Assembly: GCA_030054835.1 (NCBI GenBank)
Contig: JASGVS010000043.1
Location: forward strand, 62,001 to 126,000
Length of the DNA: 64,000 bases
Source: UBA3910 sp002391465
GTDB taxonomy: Bacteria; Bacillota; Limnochordia; Darwinibacteriales; Darwinibacteriaceae
Direction: 5' to 3'
Part shown: positions 1-8,578 of the stretch, piece after piece
Layout of the letters: every line of letters starts with the position of its first letter
Position numbering within the stretch: position 1 is the stretch's first letter
Position numbers and translations under genes: made by a program
The notes under the pieces: generated by a model
Told to the model about the DNA's origin: nothing
What the model saw: the letters and a program-made list of their open reading frames with translations, nothing else
The model's database searches: none

Positions 1-501
1 GCCAGCCTGGAGTCTCAACTGGACCAAATTGAGGAAGGGAAACTGGTCTGGCAGCGGGTAGTAGGTGATTTCTACGGCCCGTTTAAGGAAAGCCTGGACG
101 AGGCCCATGCTACATTGGAAAAAATCGAACTTGTTGATGAAGAAAGCGACGTCGTTTGTGAAAAATGCGGTCGCAATATGGTGTACAAGACAGGTCGCTT
201 TGGTAGGTTCTTAGCATGCCCGGGGTATCCCGAGTGCAAAAACACTAAGCCAATATTAGATGAAATAGGTGCTGAATGCGCTATCTGTAAGAGGGAAGGG
301 CGTGAAGGGGGCCAGCTCGTCCGCCGGCGGACCCGTAAAGGACGCTTCTTTTATGGATGCAGCAACTATCCTGAATGTACCTACACTACTTGGCAGGAGC
401 CCGTTGCCCAGCTCTGCAGTGACTGCGGTGAGCATCTGGTCATCCGCAAGAAGGGTAGCGAACCTGTCTGTGTCAACAAAGAATGTCCCTCAAAGGGGTG
501 A
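1..501 (+). CDS. topA: DNA topoisomerase I, C-terminal part (5' end outside window)
   Basis: The frame is open from base 1, so only the last 166 residues are present. They contain three cysteine-type zinc ribbons: CEKCGR with CPGYPEC, CAICKR with CSNYPEC, and a degenerate third one, CSDCGE with CVNKEC. This row of ribbons is the usual tail of bacterial type IA topoisomerase I, where it helps bind single-stranded DNA while the missing N-terminal part relaxes negative supercoils. The reading frame overlaps the extended frame of trmFO, and topA-trmFO-xerC is the conserved Bacillota order. Family assignment is firm; the catalytic tyrosine lies outside the window. Confidence 0.93.
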   Translation, partial: ASLESQLDQIEEGKLVWQRVVGDFYGPFKESLDEAHATLEKIELVDEESDVVCEKCGRNMVYKTGRFGRFLACPGYPECKNTKPILDEIGAECAICKREGREGGQLVRRRTRKGRFFYGCSNYPECTYTTWQEPVAQLCSDCGEHLVIRKKGSEPVCVNKECPSKG

Positions 502-506
502 CAGCT

Positions 507-1808
507 GTGAACGCAATAACGGTAATCGGGGCAGGCCTGGCCGGGAGTGAAGCTGCCTGGCAGATCGCCCAGCGGGGAATTCCGGTAGTACTCTACGAAA
601 TGAGACCTAAAACAAATACTCCCGCCCATACCAGCGGCGATTTCGCCGAACTAGTCTGTTCCAACTCGCTGGGATCTATGTTGGAAACAACGGCCGGAGG
701 TTTGTTGAAGGCGGAAATGAAACGTTTTAATTCCCTGCTCTTGGACGTGGCTGAAAGTACCAGTGTGCCAGCGGGCGGGGCACTGGCGGTGGATCGTCAC
801 CGCTTTTCTAGCTTGGTCACAGAGCGGCTGGAAGCCCATCCCCTCATTGAGATTAGGCGTGAGGAATATGATGAGCTGCCCGGAGGAATTGGGGTTATTG
901 CCACCGGTCCCCTCTCTAGTCCCGGCATAGTGCAAGCACTGCAGAAACTGACTAAGGGCGATAATCTATACTTTTACGATGCAGCGGCCCCTATCGTGAC
1001 AGGGGAAAGTGTGGATTACACCCGAGGCTTTTGGGGTGCTCGTTATGGGCAGGGCACGGCAGATTATTTCAACTGTCCCCTGACCAAGGATGAGTATTTG
1101 GAATTCTGGCACTCCCTTGTAACAGCGGAAGTGGCTCCACTACATGACCATGAGGAGGGTATTACCGTCTTTGAGGGCTGCATCCCCCTGGAAGTGTTAG
1201 CCAAAAGGGGCGAAGATGCCCTCCGTTACGGACCGTTTCGCCCGGTTGGTCTGGAAAATCCCGATGGAAGCAGACCCTATGCTGTGCTCCAGCTGCGCAG
1301 GGAGAACACAGAAGCGACCCTGTTCAATCTGGTTGGCTGTCAAACGCGCTTAAAGTGGGGGGAGCAGACGAGAGTCTTTCAGCTCATTCCCGCCTTACGC
1401 AACTGTGAATTTGTTCGCTACGGTGTTATGCACCGCAACACATTTATTAATTCACCCGAAGTATTAAACAGCAGCTTTCAGTTCAAGGAAGCGCCTAATC
1501 TGTTTTTGGCCGGACAGATCACTGGAGTGGAAGGGTATATGGAGAGTACCGCGTCTGGGCTGTTGGCCGGGATAAACGCAGCGAGACGGATGGAAGGTAA
1601 AGAACCCTTGGTTTTGCCCAGGGAAACGATGCTTGGGGCATTGGCTGATTACATAGCCACAGCTGATCCAGGTCATTTCCAGCCTATGAATGCCAACTTC
1701 GGCATCCTGCCGCCCCTGCAGGAAAAGGTGCGAGGCAAGAAAGCACGCCGCGAAGCCTACGCTGCCCGGGCGCTCAGGATCATGGAGGATTATCTGGCTT
1801 CCCTGTAA
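507..1808 (+). CDS. trmFO: Folate/FAD-dependent tRNA (uracil-54-C5)-methyltransferase TrmFO
   Basis: Makes ribothymidine at U54 of tRNA with methylenetetrahydrofolate as carbon donor and FAD as cofactor. The N-terminal Rossmann motif GAGLAGSEAA is at residues 8-17. The conserved AELVCSNSLGS follows, with Cys51 in the place of one catalytic-region cysteine, and a second conserved cysteine is in FEGCIPLEVL. The protein is about 433 residues, normal for the family. An ATG at 483 is in frame, but the GTG at 507 has the ribosome binding site AAAGGGGTGA upstream and places the FAD motif right at the N-terminus, so it is preferred. Twelve bases separate it from xerC, consistent with cotranscription. 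Confidence 0.95.
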   Translation: MNAITVIGAGLAGSEAAWQIAQRGIPVVLYEMRPKTNTPAHTSGDFAELVCSNSLGSMLETTAGGLLKAEMKRFNSLLLDVAESTSVPAGGALAVDRHRFSSLVTERLEAHPLIEIRREEYDELPGGIGVIATGPLSSPGIVQALQKLTKGDNLYFYDAAAPIVTGESVDYTRGFWGARYGQGTADYFNCPLTKDEYLEFWHSLVTAEVAPLHDHEEGITVFEGCIPLEVLAKRGEDALRYGPFRPVGLENPDGSRPYAVLQLRRENTEATLFNLVGCQTRLKWGEQTRVFQLIPALRNCEFVRYGVMHRNTFINSPEVLNSSFQFKEAPNLFLAGQITGVEGYMESTASGLLAGINAARRMEGKEPLVLPRETMLGALADYIATADPGHFQPMNANFGILPPLQEKVRGKKARREAYAARALRIMEDYLASL

Positions 1809-1820
1809 GGAGGGATATGG

Positions 1821-2723
1821 ATGCCGGCATTGACTGACTACCTAAACTACCTGCAGATCCAGCGCAATCTGTCGGAGAACACCCTAAAATCATATGAAAA
1901 TGACTTAAAACATTTTTTGGATTTCTGCTGGGAGCAGCTGGATTTTTTGGGTAGACCGGCCGAGCTGAGGGAGATCGACCGCTACCTCGTCCGCGACTAT
2001 CTCGCCTTTTTGACAAGACATGGCTACGCCCGCTCTAGTCTAGCGCGCAATTTGGCTAGCATTCGCGGATTCAGTCGCTATCTGTACGAAAAGGATTTGA
2101 TTACACAGGATTTTGGCCTCCACGTCCAGACCCCCAAGCAGCAGAAGTTGATCCCTGAAGTTTTAAGTATGGATGAGATTTTTCGTTTTCTCACCGAAAG
2201 CGTTCCGGGTAAGTCACCAGCACTGCAGGCACGGAACAGGGCGATCTTTGAGATGCTCTATGGTACCGGGATTCGCTTAGCAGAACTGGTGGGTTTAGAT
2301 TTGGATGATCTTGATAGCGGCAACGAATATATCCTCGTGTTCGGCAAGGGACGCAAGGAGAGAATTGTTCCTCTGGGCGAGTATACCAGGAGCAGCGTGG
2401 AAGAGTACTGCACCGTTTACAGGCCCGAACTAGCCGAACCTGAGGAGAGGGCCCTTTTTGTCAACTCCCGTGGCACACGCCTTTCGCCCAGGGGAGTGCA
2501 GTACATCCTCGACTTGTATGCGCGCCATTTGGAAATCCACAAAAACATCTCACCCCATACCTTCCGCCATACCTTTGCCACCCATCTCTTGGACGGGGGA
2601 GCAGACCTTCGTTCCATTCAAGAATTGTTAGGCCATGCCAGCCTGTCCACCACACAGATTTATACTAAGGTGAGCGCTGCCAAACTTAAATCTGTTTATA
2701 ACCAGGCCCATCCACGGGCTTGA
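1821..2723 (+). CDS. xerC: Tyrosine recombinase XerC
   Basis: Site-specific recombinase that, with XerD, resolves chromosome dimers at dif. The 300 residues show an N-terminal SAM-like core-binding domain (about residues 1-90) and a C-terminal catalytic domain. Visible catalytic residues are the first Arg in GTGIRLAEL, the Lys in FGKGRKERIVPL, HTFRHTFATHLL carrying His-x-x-Arg, GHASLSTTQIYT with the third His, and the nucleophilic Tyr in that last motif. RBS AAGGAGGG lies about 7 bases before the ATG. The position between trmFO and hslV matches B. subtilis codV. The set of active-site residues looks complete. Confidence 0.93.
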   Translation: MPALTDYLNYLQIQRNLSENTLKSYENDLKHFLDFCWEQLDFLGRPAELREIDRYLVRDYLAFLTRHGYARSSLARNLASIRGFSRYLYEKDLITQDFGLHVQTPKQQKLIPEVLSMDEIFRFLTESVPGKSPALQARNRAIFEMLYGTGIRLAELVGLDLDDLDSGNEYILVFGKGRKERIVPLGEYTRSSVEEYCTVYRPELAEPEERALFVNSRGTRLSPRGVQYILDLYARHLEIHKNISPHTFRHTFATHLLDGGADLRSIQELLGHASLSTTQIYTKVSAAKLKSVYNQAHPRA

Positions 2724-2736
2724 AGGGGGGAGCAGC

Positions 2737-3279
2737 TTGGAAATTAGAGCTACCACAATCATTGCTGTCCGTCGGAACGGGGAAGTAGCCTTGGCAGGTG
2801 ATGGCCAGGTCACTTTAGGAGAGAGGACGGTGATTAAGCACGGAGCTAATAAAGTACGCACGCTGTCTAACGGACAGATTTTAGCCGGTTTTGCCGGGTC
2901 AGCCGCCGATGCCATCACACTGTTTGAGAAGTTCGAGCAGAAGCTGAAGGACCATTCGAACCAGCTTGTTCGAGCCGCAGTAGAGCTGGGCAAGGAGTGG
3001 CGTGTAGATCGCTATCTGCGCCGTTTAGAGGCTCTCCTTGTGGTGGCCGATGCCCAGACCACGCTAGTTGTCTCCGGTTCAGGCGATATCATTGAGCCGG
3101 ACGACGGCGTTGTTGCGGTGGGTTCGGGTGGTTCCTATGCCATGGCCGCCGGGTTGGCGTTGCTGAAACATTCTACCCTTTCGGCGGAGGAGATTGCGCG
3201 AGAAGCGCTGAGAATCACGGCGGGTATCTGTGTCTTTACTAACGATCAGATCACTGTCTTAACCTTGAAAGACAAGTGA
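2737..3279 (+). CDS. hslV: ATP-dependent protease proteolytic subunit HslV
   Basis: Peptidase half of the HslVU (ClpQY) protease, a proteasome-like N-terminal-threonine hydrolase forming two stacked hexamers. The conserved N-terminal block ATTIIAVRRNG and the GDGQVTLGE motif are present, as is AGFAGSAADA. The only plausible start is the TTG at 2737 after a G-rich RBS, which leaves a five-residue leader (MEIRA) before the Thr-Thr pair expected to be catalytic. Met followed by Glu is not normally removed by methionine aminopeptidase, so exposing the Thr would need propeptide cleavage. It is followed directly by hslU. Length, 180 residues, is normal. Confidence 0.94.
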   Translation: MEIRATTIIAVRRNGEVALAGDGQVTLGERTVIKHGANKVRTLSNGQILAGFAGSAADAITLFEKFEQKLKDHSNQLVRAAVELGKEWRVDRYLRRLEALLVVADAQTTLVVSGSGDIIEPDDGVVAVGSGGSYAMAAGLALLKHSTLSAEEIAREALRITAGICVFTNDQITVLTLKDK

Positions 3280-3293
3280 GGGAGGTTGAGGGA

Positions 3294-4673
3294 ATGGAAC
3301 TGACACCAGCACAGATTGTGGAAGAACTAGATAAGTACATCATCGGACAGGAGCAAGCCAAACGTGCAGTGGCAATTGCCCTGCGCAACCGTTATCGTCG
3401 GCGCAAGCTGCCAAAGGAAATGCGCGATGAGATACTACCAAAGAACATTCTGATGATTGGTCCCACCGGTGTTGGCAAAACCGAGATCGCCAGGCGCTTA
3501 GCACGCCTAGCCCACGCCCCATTTGTAAAGGTGGAGGCTACTAAATTCACGGAAGTCGGCTACGTGGGCCGTGATGTGGACTCAATCATCCGAGAATTGG
3601 TGGACGCTGCCCTACGTATGGTCAAGGCAGAAAAGATGGCTTCTGTGGAGGACCAGGCTAGGGAGTTGGCTGAGCAACGACTGGTGGAACTTTTGGTGCC
3701 CGATCGCTCCAAACCGGCCGCCTTTAATCCCATGGAGATGCTCTTTGGCATGGGAAGCCAAGCTTCAGAGCAGTATGGCGAGCCTAAAAACCGGGAGGAG
3801 ATTTTCCAGCTGCGGGCAGAGACGGAGAGACTGCTTGCCCTGGGGGAACTGGAGGACAGCATCGTGGAGGTGGAGGTGGAGAAGTCTTCCTCCGCTTGGG
3901 ATATGATGGCGGCAGGCGGCATGGATGATGCGGCAATGAACGCCCTAGAGATGCTGGGCGAACTTTTGCCAGGAAGGGTAGAGAAACGAAGGGTCCGGGT
4001 GCGGGAAGCAAGGGAAATTCTGGTGCAACAGGAGGCAGCCAAGCTTTTGGATATGGAAGCGGTAAAGGCCGAGGCTGTGCAGCTTGCAGAAGAGAATGGC
4101 ATTGTCTTCATTGATGAAATTGATAAAATTGCAGGCTCTGATCGCAACAGCCCAGATGTGTCCAGGGAAGGGGTACAACGGGATATCCTGCCCATTATTG
4201 AAGGTTCAACCGTTATCACTAAGGCAGGCCCGGTCCGCACTGATTATATTCTTTTCGTTGCGGCAGGCGCATTCCATGTGGCGAAACCGGCTGATCTCAT
4301 TCCTGAACTGCAGGGTCGCTTCCCCATTCGGGTCAGTCTGGAAAGCCTTACCGCCCAGGATTTCGCCCGCATTTTAATCGAGCCGAGAAATTCCCTGACC
4401 AAGCAGTATGCTGCGTTGTTGGCAACGGAGGGTGTGGAGTTGGATTTCACCGAGGATGGGATTTTGGCGATCGCGGAAATCGCTGAAAAGGTCAATCGTA
4501 CCACTGAAAACATCGGTGCCAGAAGGCTTCATACCGTTTTGGAACATTTGTTGGAAGAAGTAAGTTTCCAAGGCAGTGGCGCCGGTGAGAAGGTAGTAAT
4601 TGATCAAGCCTATGTGCGGTCGCGTTTGAAGGACATTTCGGACGACCAAGATCTGAGCCGCTACATTCTCTAA
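3294..4673 (+). CDS. hslU: ATP-dependent protease ATPase subunit HslU
   Basis: AAA+ unfoldase that feeds substrates into HslV. Visible are the N-terminal GQEQAKRAVAIA sequence, Walker A GPTGVGKTEIA, a long intermediate (I) domain at about residues 110-240, Walker B GIVFIDEIDKIA, and the C-terminal sequence ending in RYIL, which in this family inserts into HslV. A GTG at 3276 is in frame and overlaps the hslV stop, but the ATG at 3294 has GGAGG 8 bases upstream and starts at the canonical MELTPAQIVEEL, so it is chosen. The 459 residues match the family. A terminator follows; codY, which follows in Bacillus, is not here. Confidence 0.95.
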   Translation: MELTPAQIVEELDKYIIGQEQAKRAVAIALRNRYRRRKLPKEMRDEILPKNILMIGPTGVGKTEIARRLARLAHAPFVKVEATKFTEVGYVGRDVDSIIRELVDAALRMVKAEKMASVEDQARELAEQRLVELLVPDRSKPAAFNPMEMLFGMGSQASEQYGEPKNREEIFQLRAETERLLALGELEDSIVEVEVEKSSSAWDMMAAGGMDDAAMNALEMLGELLPGRVEKRRVRVREAREILVQQEAAKLLDMEAVKAEAVQLAEENGIVFIDEIDKIAGSDRNSPDVSREGVQRDILPIIEGSTVITKAGPVRTDYILFVAAGAFHVAKPADLIPELQGRFPIRVSLESLTAQDFARILIEPRNSLTKQYAALLATEGVELDFTEDGILAIAEIAEKVNRTTENIGARRLHTVLEHLLEEVSFQGSGAGEKVVIDQAYVRSRLKDISDDQDLSRYIL

Positions 4674-4735
4674 AGGACATAATCCTCACTTGAGCACTTA
4701 GAATTCGGGAAAAGTGAAGAAAATGTAAAGAGTGG

Positions 4736-4760
4736 AGGGGCCTTTGAGCCCCCTTTTTTC
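4736..4760 (+). terminator. Intrinsic terminator after hslU
   Basis: GGGGC (4737-4741) pairs with GCCCC (4748-4752) around a six-base loop and is followed by six T residues. It separates the topA-hslU cluster from the flagellar operon and implies a separate promoter for flgB downstream. Confidence 0.75.
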
Positions 4761-4795
4761 CCAGATTCTCTTTTAGTGCAGGACATTATCGACTT

Positions 4796-4823
4796 TTGCC
4801 GAAATAACTCGAAGACATAAATT
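4796..4823 (+). promoter_or_regulatory. Possible promoter of the flagellar operon (weak)
   Basis: Between the terminator and flgB the best sigma-A-like pair I see is TTGCCG at 4796-4801 and TAAATT at 4818-4823 with a 16-base spacer. GCCGAAAT at 4798-4805 also resembles a sigma-28 -10 element, but no TAAA-type -35 sits 15 bases upstream. Some promoter is expected here because a terminator precedes and a roughly 24.5-kb operon follows; the exact site is uncertain. Confidence 0.3.
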
Positions 4824-4860
4824 GGTAGAATTCTCTTGTATTAGCAGGAGGGCAGAATCA

Positions 4861-5259
4861 GTGTTTAAGACGGTTAACAAACTGAGTTTGGGGCTAAATC
4901 GGGCCACGCTGCGCCACAGCGTACTCAGCAACAACCTGGCTAACGTTAACACGCCTGGGTTTAAACGGTCAGACGTTGACACCCACAGCGTATTTGCGGA
5001 AACCTTGAGCCGTGCTCGGACCCTCGATCTGAAGCGGACCGATGCCAGGCATCTGCCGGCAGCGTCCTTCCGTTCCCAGATGCAGCCGTCGATAGTGACG
5101 GATTACAGTAGTACAATGCGTAATGACGGAAACAACGTTGACTTAGAGCGGGAAAGAGTGTATCTGATGGAAAATCAACTCTACTATGACTCTTTGATCG
5201 ATGCGGTAAGCCGCAAGCTGGGCCAACTTCGCTCGGTGATCGGAGAAGGGAGAAGGTAA
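4861..5259 (+). CDS. flgB: Flagellar basal-body rod protein FlgB
   Basis: Proximal rod subunit exported by the flagellar type III apparatus. The signature of rod/hook N-termini is present: NNLANVNTPGFKRSDVD, preceded by a helical segment. The C-terminus ends in the expected amphipathic helix. The frame extends upstream, but the GTG at 4861 has AGGAGG at 4846-4851, 9 bases before it, and puts the N-terminus where family members start. The product is 132 residues. It is the first gene of the flagellar operon and is followed after 3 bases by flgC. Confidence 0.94.
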   Translation: MFKTVNKLSLGLNRATLRHSVLSNNLANVNTPGFKRSDVDTHSVFAETLSRARTLDLKRTDARHLPAASFRSQMQPSIVTDYSSTMRNDGNNVDLERERVYLMENQLYYDSLIDAVSRKLGQLRSVIGEGRR

Positions 5260-5262
5260 GCG

Positions 5263-5706
5263 ATGAGCGTTTTTAAGACCTTTCGTATTGCGGCGTCCGG
5301 CCTGACGGCCGAACGTCTGCGCATGGACACCATCGCCAACAACTTAGCAAATGTGAATACCACCCGGACTGAAGAGGGAGGCCCTTACCGCAGGCAGGTT
5401 CCTGTTTTTGCGGCTGTCCTGGACGAGTCCATGCAGAATGGAGCTGGGGTAAAAGTCCCGTTCCAGCGATCCTTCGGGGGAGGAGTACGGGTTGTTGGTG
5501 TTGTAAGTGATCCATCGCCGCCTCGCCTAGTTTACGATCCGCAGCATCCCGATGCCAACGCAGACGGTTATGTGGAGATGCCCAATGTCCATGTTGTGAA
5601 GGAAATGGTGGACTTAATCACGGCTACCAGGGCATATGAGGCCAATATTGTAGCCATTAACTCAGCTAAATCCATGGCCCAACGGGCGCTGGAAATCGGT
5701 CGTTGA
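5263..5706 (+). CDS. flgC: Flagellar basal-body rod protein FlgC
   Basis: Rod subunit next to FlgB. The N-terminal block FRIAASGLTAERLRMD and the following NNLANVNTT are typical, and the C-terminal MVDLITATRAYEANIVAIN and the remaining tail match rod/hook family C-termini. The 147 residues are standard. Translation is probably coupled to flgB, since only 3 bases separate the genes. Confidence 0.95.
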   Translation: MSVFKTFRIAASGLTAERLRMDTIANNLANVNTTRTEEGGPYRRQVPVFAAVLDESMQNGAGVKVPFQRSFGGGVRVVGVVSDPSPPRLVYDPQHPDANADGYVEMPNVHVVKEMVDLITATRAYEANIVAINSAKSMAQRALEIGR

Positions 5707-5732
5707 TCTAACAGCCTGAAAGGAGAATAGCC

Positions 5733-6020
5733 GTGAAAGTACAACTCAACCCCACACCTACTAAGCTTTCTCTGGGCAGATCGGCCAATACTGTCCAACC
5801 CGAAAAGAGCTTTCAGGCCTATCTACAGGATGCCCTGGAAGAGGTAAACACCTTACAGCAAAAGAGTGATATAGCCTTTGAACGCCTGTTGACCGGAGAT
5901 ATAGAGTTCCACGATGCCATGATCATAGCAGAAAAAGCAAACTTGGCTCTCCAGCTAACAATGGCGATTCGCACCAAAGTTCTGGAGGCCTATCAGGAAC
6001 TAATGCGCATGCAAGTGTAA
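5733..6020 (+). CDS. fliE: Flagellar hook-basal body complex protein FliE
   Basis: Small adapter joining the MS ring (FliF) to the rod. The 95-residue protein has the FliE pattern in its second half: a SDIAFERLLTGDIEFHDAMI segment, then EKANLALQLTMAIRTKVLEAYQE, where the MAIRTK-type motif and final helix are conserved. GTG start at 5733 with RBS AAAGGAGAA about 8 bases upstream. It lies between flgC and fliF as in other Bacillota. Confidence 0.93.
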   Translation: MKVQLNPTPTKLSLGRSANTVQPEKSFQAYLQDALEEVNTLQQKSDIAFERLLTGDIEFHDAMIIAEKANLALQLTMAIRTKVLEAYQELMRMQV

Positions 6021-6036
6021 CTAGGTGGGTGAAACC

Positions 6037-7560
6037 ATGAATAACATTCTGGAGTCTATTAAAGAAACCTGGGGGAAATTGTCACGCCCAATGCAGATTG
6101 GGGTGGGTATTTTTGTCCTAGGTGTTTTTATTTCATTGGTTCTTTTAGCGCTGCTCTCCCGTCCCCAATACCAGATTCTGTTCTCCGGGTTGAGCACAGA
6201 TGATGCGGGAGCCGTTGTGGCAGCCTTACAGGATCGAGGCGTTCAATACCAACTGGCGGACAACGGCAGCACAGTTTTGGTGCCCCAAGAACAGGTGGAT
6301 GAAACCCGGATTGCCCTAGCTACAGCCGGAATGCCAACCGGAGGGGTGGTTGGGTTTGAGATCTTTAACACTACCCGCCTCGGGGAAACGGAAGCTGACC
6401 GTCAATTGCGCTTTCAGTGGGCTTTACAGGGAGAATTGACCAGGACCATCAGGCAGATTAACGAAGTTGCCGATGCGCGAGTACATATTGTCCTGCCCAG
6501 ACGCTCACTTTTTATCAGCGAAAGCCAGGCGGCCTCCGCTTCGGTACTGCTTCACCTTAGGCCCGGTGCCCAGCTGAGTAGGAACCAGGTTAGGGCCATT
6601 GCCAATCTCGTATCCAGCAGCGTGGAAGGGTTAACGCCGGAGAATGTGACCATCGTCGACACACGAGGCACTGTGTTAAGTTCGCCGGCTGTGAACGGTA
6701 TGGGTGGCATTGATTTGGCCGAACGATTTGAACTGCAGTGGTTGTATGAACAGCAGCTGGAAAGCAGCATCGTGGCCATGTTGGAGAGGATCTACGGTTT
6801 CGGCAATGTGGTTGCCCGAGTAAATGCCGATTTGAACTTCTCCTTCTTGGAGGAGTACAGCGAAACGTACGAGCCTGTCAATCGGGGCGAGGGATTAGCT
6901 CGGAGTGTACAGACGCTGGATGAAAGCTACCGCAGCAGTCAAAGCGGCACAGGTGGTGTCCCCGGTGTGGACGCCAATATCCCCGGCTATGTGTTCGGGG
7001 AGGAGGCTGAAGGAAGCATCGAATGGGAACGGAGCGAAAACACTGTAAATTACGAACTGAACCGAATTGAGACCCATGCTGTGATACCCCCCGGTGGAGT
7101 GAACAACATCAGCGTTTCCGTTTGGATTAACGGGGAGTTGGACCAAAACCAACTCTTGTCTATCCAGGAATCCGTCGGGCTTGCCACTGGTTTGCGGGAG
7201 GATAGGGGTGACAGTATTTATGTGGCCAGCGTACCCTTTGAAGAGACTCCCTTCTTGACCGAAGTACCGCTACCTATGGTCGGGCCTGTTATACCTTGGT
7301 ATTTGATTGTGTTGGTGTTATTGGTCTTGATTGGGGTTGTCCTGCTGGTTGTCTTTGGTCGGCGCCGTACAGTTGAGCCCGAAGCGGTGCCAGTTGCTGC
7401 AGGTTTGGATATTACGATAGGCGATGATTTCGAACCGACGCGTGAGTTGACCCCAGAAGAGTTGCAGCGCTTGGGTGTGCGGAAGGCTATCCAAAAGGTT
7501 GCAACTGAGAAGCCGGAAGAAATCGCGCTCTTGATGAAGACTTGGCTTACAGAGGAGTAG
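6037..7560 (+). CDS. fliF: Flagellar MS-ring protein FliF
   Basis: Forms the membrane ring that houses the export gate and carries the switch. A transmembrane segment lies at about residues 20-42 and a second near residues 415-440, flanking the periplasmic ring-building motifs; DARVHIVLPRRSLF is conserved. The cytoplasmic tail that binds FliG ends the protein. An in-frame GTG at 6025 exists, but the ATG at 6037 has AGGTGGG about 8 bases upstream and gives the usual N-terminus MNNILESIKETWGKL. The 507 residues fit the family. Confidence 0.95.
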   Translation: MNNILESIKETWGKLSRPMQIGVGIFVLGVFISLVLLALLSRPQYQILFSGLSTDDAGAVVAALQDRGVQYQLADNGSTVLVPQEQVDETRIALATAGMPTGGVVGFEIFNTTRLGETEADRQLRFQWALQGELTRTIRQINEVADARVHIVLPRRSLFISESQAASASVLLHLRPGAQLSRNQVRAIANLVSSSVEGLTPENVTIVDTRGTVLSSPAVNGMGGIDLAERFELQWLYEQQLESSIVAMLERIYGFGNVVARVNADLNFSFLEEYSETYEPVNRGEGLARSVQTLDESYRSSQSGTGGVPGVDANIPGYVFGEEAEGSIEWERSENTVNYELNRIETHAVIPPGGVNNISVSVWINGELDQNQLLSIQESVGLATGLREDRGDSIYVASVPFEETPFLTEVPLPMVGPVIPWYLIVLVLLVLIGVVLLVVFGRRRTVEPEAVPVAAGLDITIGDDFEPTRELTPEELQRLGVRKAIQKVATEKPEEIALLMKTWLTEE

Positions 7561-7570
7561 GAGGTAGAAA

Positions 7571-8578
7571 ATGAGAGCCCAGAGGATGAGTGGGAAACAA
7601 AAGGCTGCAATACTGCTGGTCAGCCTGGGGCCCGAGCTTTCCGCCTCGGTTTTTCAGCATTTTCGCGAAGAAGAGATTGAAGATCTGACTTTTGAAATCG
7701 CAAGCCTGGGGCGAATACAGCCCGAGGTGAGTGACGCAGTCTTGGAAGAGTTCCACAAACTGATGCTTGCCCGCGCGTACCTGGAGCAGGGGGGCATTGA
7801 GTACGCCCGCGAACTCTTGGAGAAGGCTCTAGGACCGGATAAGGCTCAAGATATTATCAACCGCCTCACAGCTTCCCTCCAGGTCCGGCCCTTCGATTTT
7901 GCCCGCAAAGCAGATCCAAGTCAGCTCTTAAACTTTATCCAAAATGAACATCCCCAGACCATTGCCCTAATATTAGCTTACCTCCATCCGGAGCAGGCAG
8001 GTATGATCCTGTCCTCTCTCCCGCCCGATCTGCAGATTGATGTGGCCAAACGTCTGGCTACACTCGATCGAACCACACCCGAGGTACTGCGGGAGATTGA
8101 GGGTGCACTGGAAGAAAGGCTCTCAGCCTTTGTGGTGGATGACTACACTTCTGCCGGCGGTATCGATGCAGTTGTGGATGTACTGAGCATGGTGGATCGC
8201 AGTACTGAAAAGACGATCATCGATTCCTTAGAGGAGCAGGAGCCCGAACTGGCGGAAGAGATTCGCAAGCGGATGTTTGTCTTTGAAGACATCATCACCC
8301 TGGACGATCGCTCTATCCAGAAAGTACTGCGTGAGGTTGATTCAAAGGATCTCGCCCTGGCCCTCAAAACCGCCAGCGAGGAGGTTGCCTCCCGCATTTA
8401 CCGCAACATGTCAAAACGGGCTGCGGAAATGCTCAAGGAGGACATTGATTATCTCGGGCCGGTCCGGCTGCGCGATGTGGAAGAGACGCAACAGAAGATC
8501 GTGGCCGTTATTCGCAGACTGGAGGATACGGGTGAAATCATTATCTCCCGGGGAGGGGAGGATGAGGTAATTGTCTAG
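7571..8578 (+). CDS. fliG: Flagellar motor switch protein FliG
   Basis: C-ring protein that transmits torque from MotA. The N-terminal FliF-binding domain includes KAAILLVSLGPELSA; the middle domain has the EHPQTIALIL signature at about residues 117-126; the C-terminal torque domain contains the charged helix around DDRSIQKVLREVDSKDLA. The 335 residues are typical. It overlaps fliH by 8 bases. FliG is intact, which makes the absence of a neighbouring fliM more striking. Confidence 0.96.
   Translation: MRAQRMSGKQKAAILLVSLGPELSASVFQHFREEEIEDLTFEIASLGRIQPEVSDAVLEEFHKLMLARAYLEQGGIEYARELLEKALGPDKAQDIINRLTASLQVRPFDFARKADPSQLLNFIQNEHPQTIALILAYLHPEQAGMILSSLPPDLQIDVAKRLATLDRTTPEVLREIEGALEERLSAFVVDDYTSAGGIDAVVDVLSMVDRSTEKTIIDSLEEQEPELAEEIRKRMFVFEDIITLDDRSIQKVLREVDSKDLALALKTASEEVASRIYRNMSKRAAEMLKEDIDYLGPVRLRDVEETQQKIVAVIRRLEDTGEIIISRGGEDEVIV

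Noticed and set aside
3560..4240. Minus-strand open frame of 226 Ser/Arg-rich residues opposite hslU
   Set aside because: Low-complexity composition mirrors the codon use of hslU on the other strand.
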